Part shown: piece after piece, positions 59,747 to 64,000 of the stretch
Position numbering within the stretch: the stretch's first letter is position 1
How the letters are laid out: each line of letters starts with the position of its first letter
Origin: Hemerocallis citrina
Taxonomy: Eukaryota; Streptophyta; Magnoliopsida; Asparagales; Asphodelaceae
Direction: 5' to 3'
Length of the DNA stretch: 64,000 nt
Assembly: GCA_017893485.1 (NCBI GenBank)
Contig: CM030367.1
Coordinates: 144,325,767-144,389,766, forward strand
Position numbers and translations under genes: made by a program
Notes under the pieces: generated by a model
What the model saw: the letters and a program-made list of their open reading frames with translations, nothing else
What the model was told of the DNA's origin: nothing
Databases searched by the model: none

Positions 59747-61125
59747 TGTAACACCCTGAATTCCAAATAAACCTGAATTCGAAGTTCCATAGGATCTTTA
59801 CACTTCACTTCGTACAATTTTACAAGAATTTAAAACTTTTATTACAACAAAGGCTTTTTACATTACAATGCAACGGAAAGTAAATGAAATACAACAATGA
59901 TAAATGCACAATTGTAACAACTTTAGCATTTAAGTAATCATCAGCTTCAAATTCATCTTTATATCTTCTTGTAAATTCCAAGTCTTGCATATGAAATTGT
60001 GGGCACGTCAGTTGCTTACAACCGACGTAATATTATACACGGTCATCCTCGTTATGCCGAAAATATAACAATTCTTAAATACTTTAACAAACACAAACTT
60101 GATCACAAACAAAGCTAAAGAGGGACTATCTTATTGATATTGTGTGTGCTAGTACACTTAGCCTTGATGCAGTTATTTATATTTAATGACACTAATGCAC
60201 ACTTTTTTAAACTTATGCATCCCATTCTACATAAATCCGAGGGCAAGCCCTTAACCATTATTCATCTTGTAGGGTTGAATCCCTCGTTATGAGTTAAACT
60301 ACAACGGTAACTACGGTAAGTATCTTAGATATTTTATGAGTTATGAGCCCATGTCCAGACAGCCTGGAGGAGAATCTCACGTCATGACATGACGCATCAT
60401 GCAAACAACCTATGAAAAATTCACCTCCGTCATGGAACGATGGCACTACGTAGTCACCAAGCACCCCACAAGCGTCGCCACGATCACGATAATTCCGAAG
60501 ATGTATCCACGTCATGACATGACGCATCATGTAGACAGCCTGTGAACACTCTCAAACCGTGAATCCGAGGCACTCATACTTGTGCTTTTCTCTTACTTTC
60601 ATCACATCTCCACTATAATGCATGTCCTTAAGTTTTTAGTTTGTTTTAGAAGAAAATCATCACAACCTAGAGCTAGCTTACCCTACCGGACTTAAATCAA
60701 CACAAGAGACAATCAACCAACTGGCTACTTCTCAAAAGATGCTCAAGCGACACTGGTTAGTTCTCGGATTCATATTAATAACAGCTGTCGGTTTCCAAGG
60801 ATCTCACCTAGCCTCTAGATTCCAGCCCATGTCCAGACAGCCTGGAGGGGAATCCCACGTCATGACATGACTCGTCATGCAAACAACCTATGGACAATTC
60901 GCCTTCGTCATAGAACGATGGCACTACGTAATCACCAAGCACCCCACAAGCGTCGCCACGATCCCGATAATTCGGGAGATATATCCATGTCATGACATGA
61001 CTCAAGCAGGCAACCTATGAATACTCTCACACCGTAGATCCGAGGCCCTCATACTTGTATTTTTCTTTTACTTTCATCACATCTCCACTATGTGTCTAAT
61101 CCTTAGATAATAGAATCATGAATAA
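59747..61125 (-). mobile_element. Chromovirus-family LTR, truncated, inverted
   Basis: It starts TGTAACACCCTGAATTCC on the plus strand, the same end as 3522 and 61908 and the complement of 8122. It follows those LTRs for about 1.4 kb and stops where the PMD fragment begins. It contains a duplication of about 480 bases: the block with CAGCCTGGAGG, CACGTCATGACATGAC and CACCCCACAAGCGTCGCC at 60345 recurs at 60825. No TSD is visible. Confidence 0.8.
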
Positions 61126-61142
61126 AAATTAATACTCAATGT

Positions 61143-61907
61143 TACACGCGGGCGTATCTTTTGTCGATGATCAGAGGTATTCTCTTTCCTAATTCTTCCG
61201 GTGATGTAGTCCATTTAATGTACCTTCCCTTGATTGCCGACATACATAGAGCCGGGCGATATAGCTGGGAAAGTGCGTCTTTGGTCTCTCTTTACCGTGT
61301 CCTGTGCAATTGTTCAATGAGGTCGATACAAATGACGGGGCTAATGGGGTTATTGCAAATATGGTCTTGGGAACGAATACACCTCGGCCGGCCCCAAGTA
61401 ACTATTCTTTCAAATAATTGGAGTGTGCTTCATGAGAATCCAGTGTTGAGGGCTCCTTTAGGTGTATATTGGGCGGGTAAACTCACGTGGAGAGATAACC
61501 CACGTGGTGTGTAGACGTATTATTGGAATGAACTCGATCATCTTTGGGAAGTGTACGTCAATTGGAAATTGTACACGGCCAAAAGGCTACAACATCTACC
61601 CCCACTATGCACGGCCAATAATCAATTTTGGTTGACACAGGCTCCACTTGTAAATTTCTCAGTCGTGGAGTTCTGTTACGCTGACCGAGTACTCCGAAAA
61701 TTCAATGCACAACAGCCCATCCCAAAAACGACAATATACGACCGTAGACTTCACAATATTACCGGTCAAGGTCGATTGCCAACTATGGATTGGACTGATC
61801 ACCACCGCTCTCATGTAGCATGCTAGAATGAGAGAAAATGCAATTTGGTGGTAGAAGGAATTGCACCATACGACAGATCGTTGCAAACAGCTTACATGGC
61901 GTGGTAC
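61143..61907 (+). pseudogene. Plant mobile domain (PMD, MAIN-like) fragment
   Basis: A single reading frame of 255 codons runs from YTRAYLLSMIRG to LQTAYMAWY at the LTR edge, with only two stops (TAG after WRDNPRGV; TAG after RSHVAC where Trp is expected). Motifs in order: GRYSWESASLVSLYRVLC, LLQIWSWERI, YYWNELDHLWEVYVNWKLY, LVNFSVVEFCYADRVLRKF, RLHNITGQGR, DWTDHHRSHV. These match the plant mobile domain of MAIN/MAIL proteins, which is also carried by some transposons. Both ends abut chromovirus LTRs, so both termini of the gene are missing. Whether it is a broken host gene or a captured fragment cannot be told here. Confidence 0.85.
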
Positions 61908-64000
61908 TGTAACACCCCGAATTCCAAATAAGACTGAATTCGAAGTTCCACAGGATCTTTACTCTTCACTTCGTACAATTTTACAAGGAATTTAAAACTT
62001 TTATTTACATCAGAGTCTTTTACATCAACACGCAACAGAATAAATAAATTACAACAATAATAAATGTACAACTGTAACAACTTTAGCATTTAAGTAATTA
62101 TCAGCATTAAATTCATCTTTATATCTTCTTGTAAATTCCAAGTCATGCATATAAAACTATGGGCACGTCAGTTGCTTACAACCGATAAAATATTATACAT
62201 GGTCATCCTCGCTATGCCGAAAGTATAACGATTCTGAATTACTTTAACAAATACAAACTTGATCACAAAAGAAAGCTAAAGAGGGACTATCCTATTGATG
62301 TCGTGGGTGTTGTGCACTTAATCCTTAATGCAGTTATTTATATTTAATGACACTAATGCACACTTATTCGGCTTCTATGCATCACATACTATATAGATCC
62401 GAGGGCAAGCCCTTAATCATTTTTCATCTTGTAGGATTGAATCCCTCGTCATGGGTTTAACTACTACGGTAACTACGGTAAGTATCTTAGATGTTCTAAA
62501 AGTTATGAGCCCATATCCAGATAGCCTGGAGGGGAATCCCACGTCATGACATGACGCATCAAGTAGACAGCCTATGGACAATTCGCCTCCGTCATGGGAC
62601 AATGGCACTACGTAGTCACCAAACACCCCACAAGCGTCGCCACGGTCCCGATAATTTCGGAGATGTATTCACATCACGAAATGACGGATCATGTAGACAG
62701 CCTGTGAACACTTTCACACCGTGAATCCGAGGCCCTCATACGTGTGTTTTTCTCTTAGTTTCATCACATCTCCACTATAGTGCCTGTCCTTAAGTTTTTT
62801 AGTTTGTTTTAGAAGAAAATCATCACAACCTAGAGATAGCTTACCCTACCGAACTTAAATCAACACAAGAGATAGTCAGCCTAATTGGCTACTTCTCAAG
62901 AGATGCTCAACCGACGTTGGTTAGCTCTCGAATTCATATTAATAACAACTGCCGGTTTTTAAGGGTCTCGCCTGGATTTTAGATTCCAACAACTATTTTG
63001 TTCTAGAGATCAACAATATGTTACATTCAATCTCAAAATAATATTTTAATTTCTTTATTCATTATCTCTTTCTCAAAGAAAACATTTTTTTTATAATCTC
63101 ATAATATGAAGTAACTCATTTCAACTTCTTTATCAATTTACTCACTTATAGCATTGTGTGCAATTCAAATATTCTCAATCAATTACTATAACATCTTGTC
63201 AAGAGAATTCTAATTGCATTTCAAAACTTCTTCTCTCTTTAATTATACAAGAGTCACATTTTTAATTGATAAATTCGAGTTCTTCAACATTATTTAATGT
63301 AAATTCCTCTTTCAATTCTCACAAAAATATATGTGGAAATAACTTTTATGAAGTCTAAATAATTTTAGAAGAATATTAGAATTTTTTTTCCCAATTTTTA
63401 TACTCTTTAAAACTCAAGAAATACTATATAAAAAAAAGACAGTCAGCCCAACTGGATACTTCTCAAGAGATGCTCAACCGACACTGGTTAGCTCTCGAAT
63501 TCATATTAATAATAACTGTCGGTTTCAAAGGGTCTCGCCTAGCCTCTAGGTTCCAACAACTATCTAGTTCTAGAGATCAACAATATGTTACATTCAATCT
63601 CAAAATAACATTTCAATTTCTTTATTCATAAACTATTTCTCAAAGAAAACATTTTTTTTATAATCTCATAATATGAAGTAACTCACTTCAACTTCTTTAA
63701 CAATTTAATCACTTATAGCATTATGTGCAATTCAAATATTCTCAATTAATTACTATAACATCTCGTCAAGAGAATGCTAATTGCATTTCAAACCTTCATA
63801 TCTCTTTAATTATACAAGAGTCACATTTTTAATTGATTAATTCGAGTTCTTCAACATTATTTAATGTAAATTCCTCTTTCAGTTCTCATAAAATATATCA
63901 AAATATTGTGCAAATAATTTTTATCAAGTCTAAATAATTTTTAAAAATATTAGAATTTTAACCCAATTTTTATACTCTTTAAAACTCAAGAAATACAAAA
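61908..64000 (-). mobile_element. Chromovirus-family LTR, inverted, runs off the window
   Basis: It starts TGTAACACCCCGAATTCC directly after the PMD frame and aligns with 59747 and 3522 LTRs. It contains the shared LTR module (62375-62450) and the CACGTCATGACATGACG block (62540). The right part is AT-rich. Confidence 0.85.
62874..64000. repeat. 567-bp tandem duplication in the LTR
   Basis: AGTCAGCC at 62874 recurs at 63441, and the two segments stay aligned to the window end (both close with CTTTAAAACTCAAGAAATAC). Second-copy differences are scattered substitutions and small indels. Confidence 0.9.

Overview
This window is nuclear DNA of a flowering plant, most likely a eudicot with a large, repeat-rich genome. 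I cannot name the species. I see no intact host gene. Almost everything recognisable is a transposable element, and most are nested inside one another. Every element gene I could read carries stops or frameshifts. The annotation therefore rests on element boundaries: direct 5-bp target-site duplications (TSDs), TG...CA termini, primer-binding sites (PBS), polypurine tracts (PPT), and reading frames that rejoin exactly across insertions.

Layout. (1) 1-8122: the 3' end of a Ty3/gypsy chromovirus (RNase H, integrase, chromodomain, PPT, 3' LTR). An inverted solo LTR (3522-6742, TSD TAAAA) is nested in its LTR. (2) 8165-8411: remnant of a Tat-type LTR end. (3) 8412-36058: remains of what looks like a roughly 7-kb Mutator-like/FAR1-related (FRS) element on the minus strand. 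It has a transposase-like pseudogene (FAR1 domain, MULE transposase, SWIM finger, C-terminal CCHC), palindromic modules on both sides and foldback repeats upstream. It is split by an 11.6-kb gypsy element with 4.3-kb LTRs (11737-23353, TSD TTTGG) and by a 3.8-kb LTR-like element (24368-33276, TSD ATTGC/ATTGT). The latter contains a young copia element (26572-31659, TSD ATTTA). (4) About 36900-59700: a Tat-lineage gypsy element on the plus strand (5' LTR end, PBS, gag, protease remnant, end of pol, long 3' tandem arrays). It is split by a SIRE-like copia element on the minus strand (38988-52305, TSD GTTCA) that carries an extra ORF after pol. The right LTR of the SIRE-like element is itself split by an LTR-like insert (47355-51259). 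A copia-type solo LTR (54443-55968, TSD ACAGC) sits in the 3' arrays. (5) 59747-64000: two minus-oriented LTRs of the first chromovirus family flank a plant mobile domain (PMD) pseudogene with only two stops.

The best candidates for something new are: a stem-loop with compensatory base pairs next to the PPT in two different chromoviruses; the palindromic module array beside the FRS pseudogene; a palindromic GTCGAC-centred motif spread through unrelated retroelements, including in frame inside pol; a minisatellite in which each unit encodes a 9-bp hairpin; and the LTR-flanked PMD fragment.
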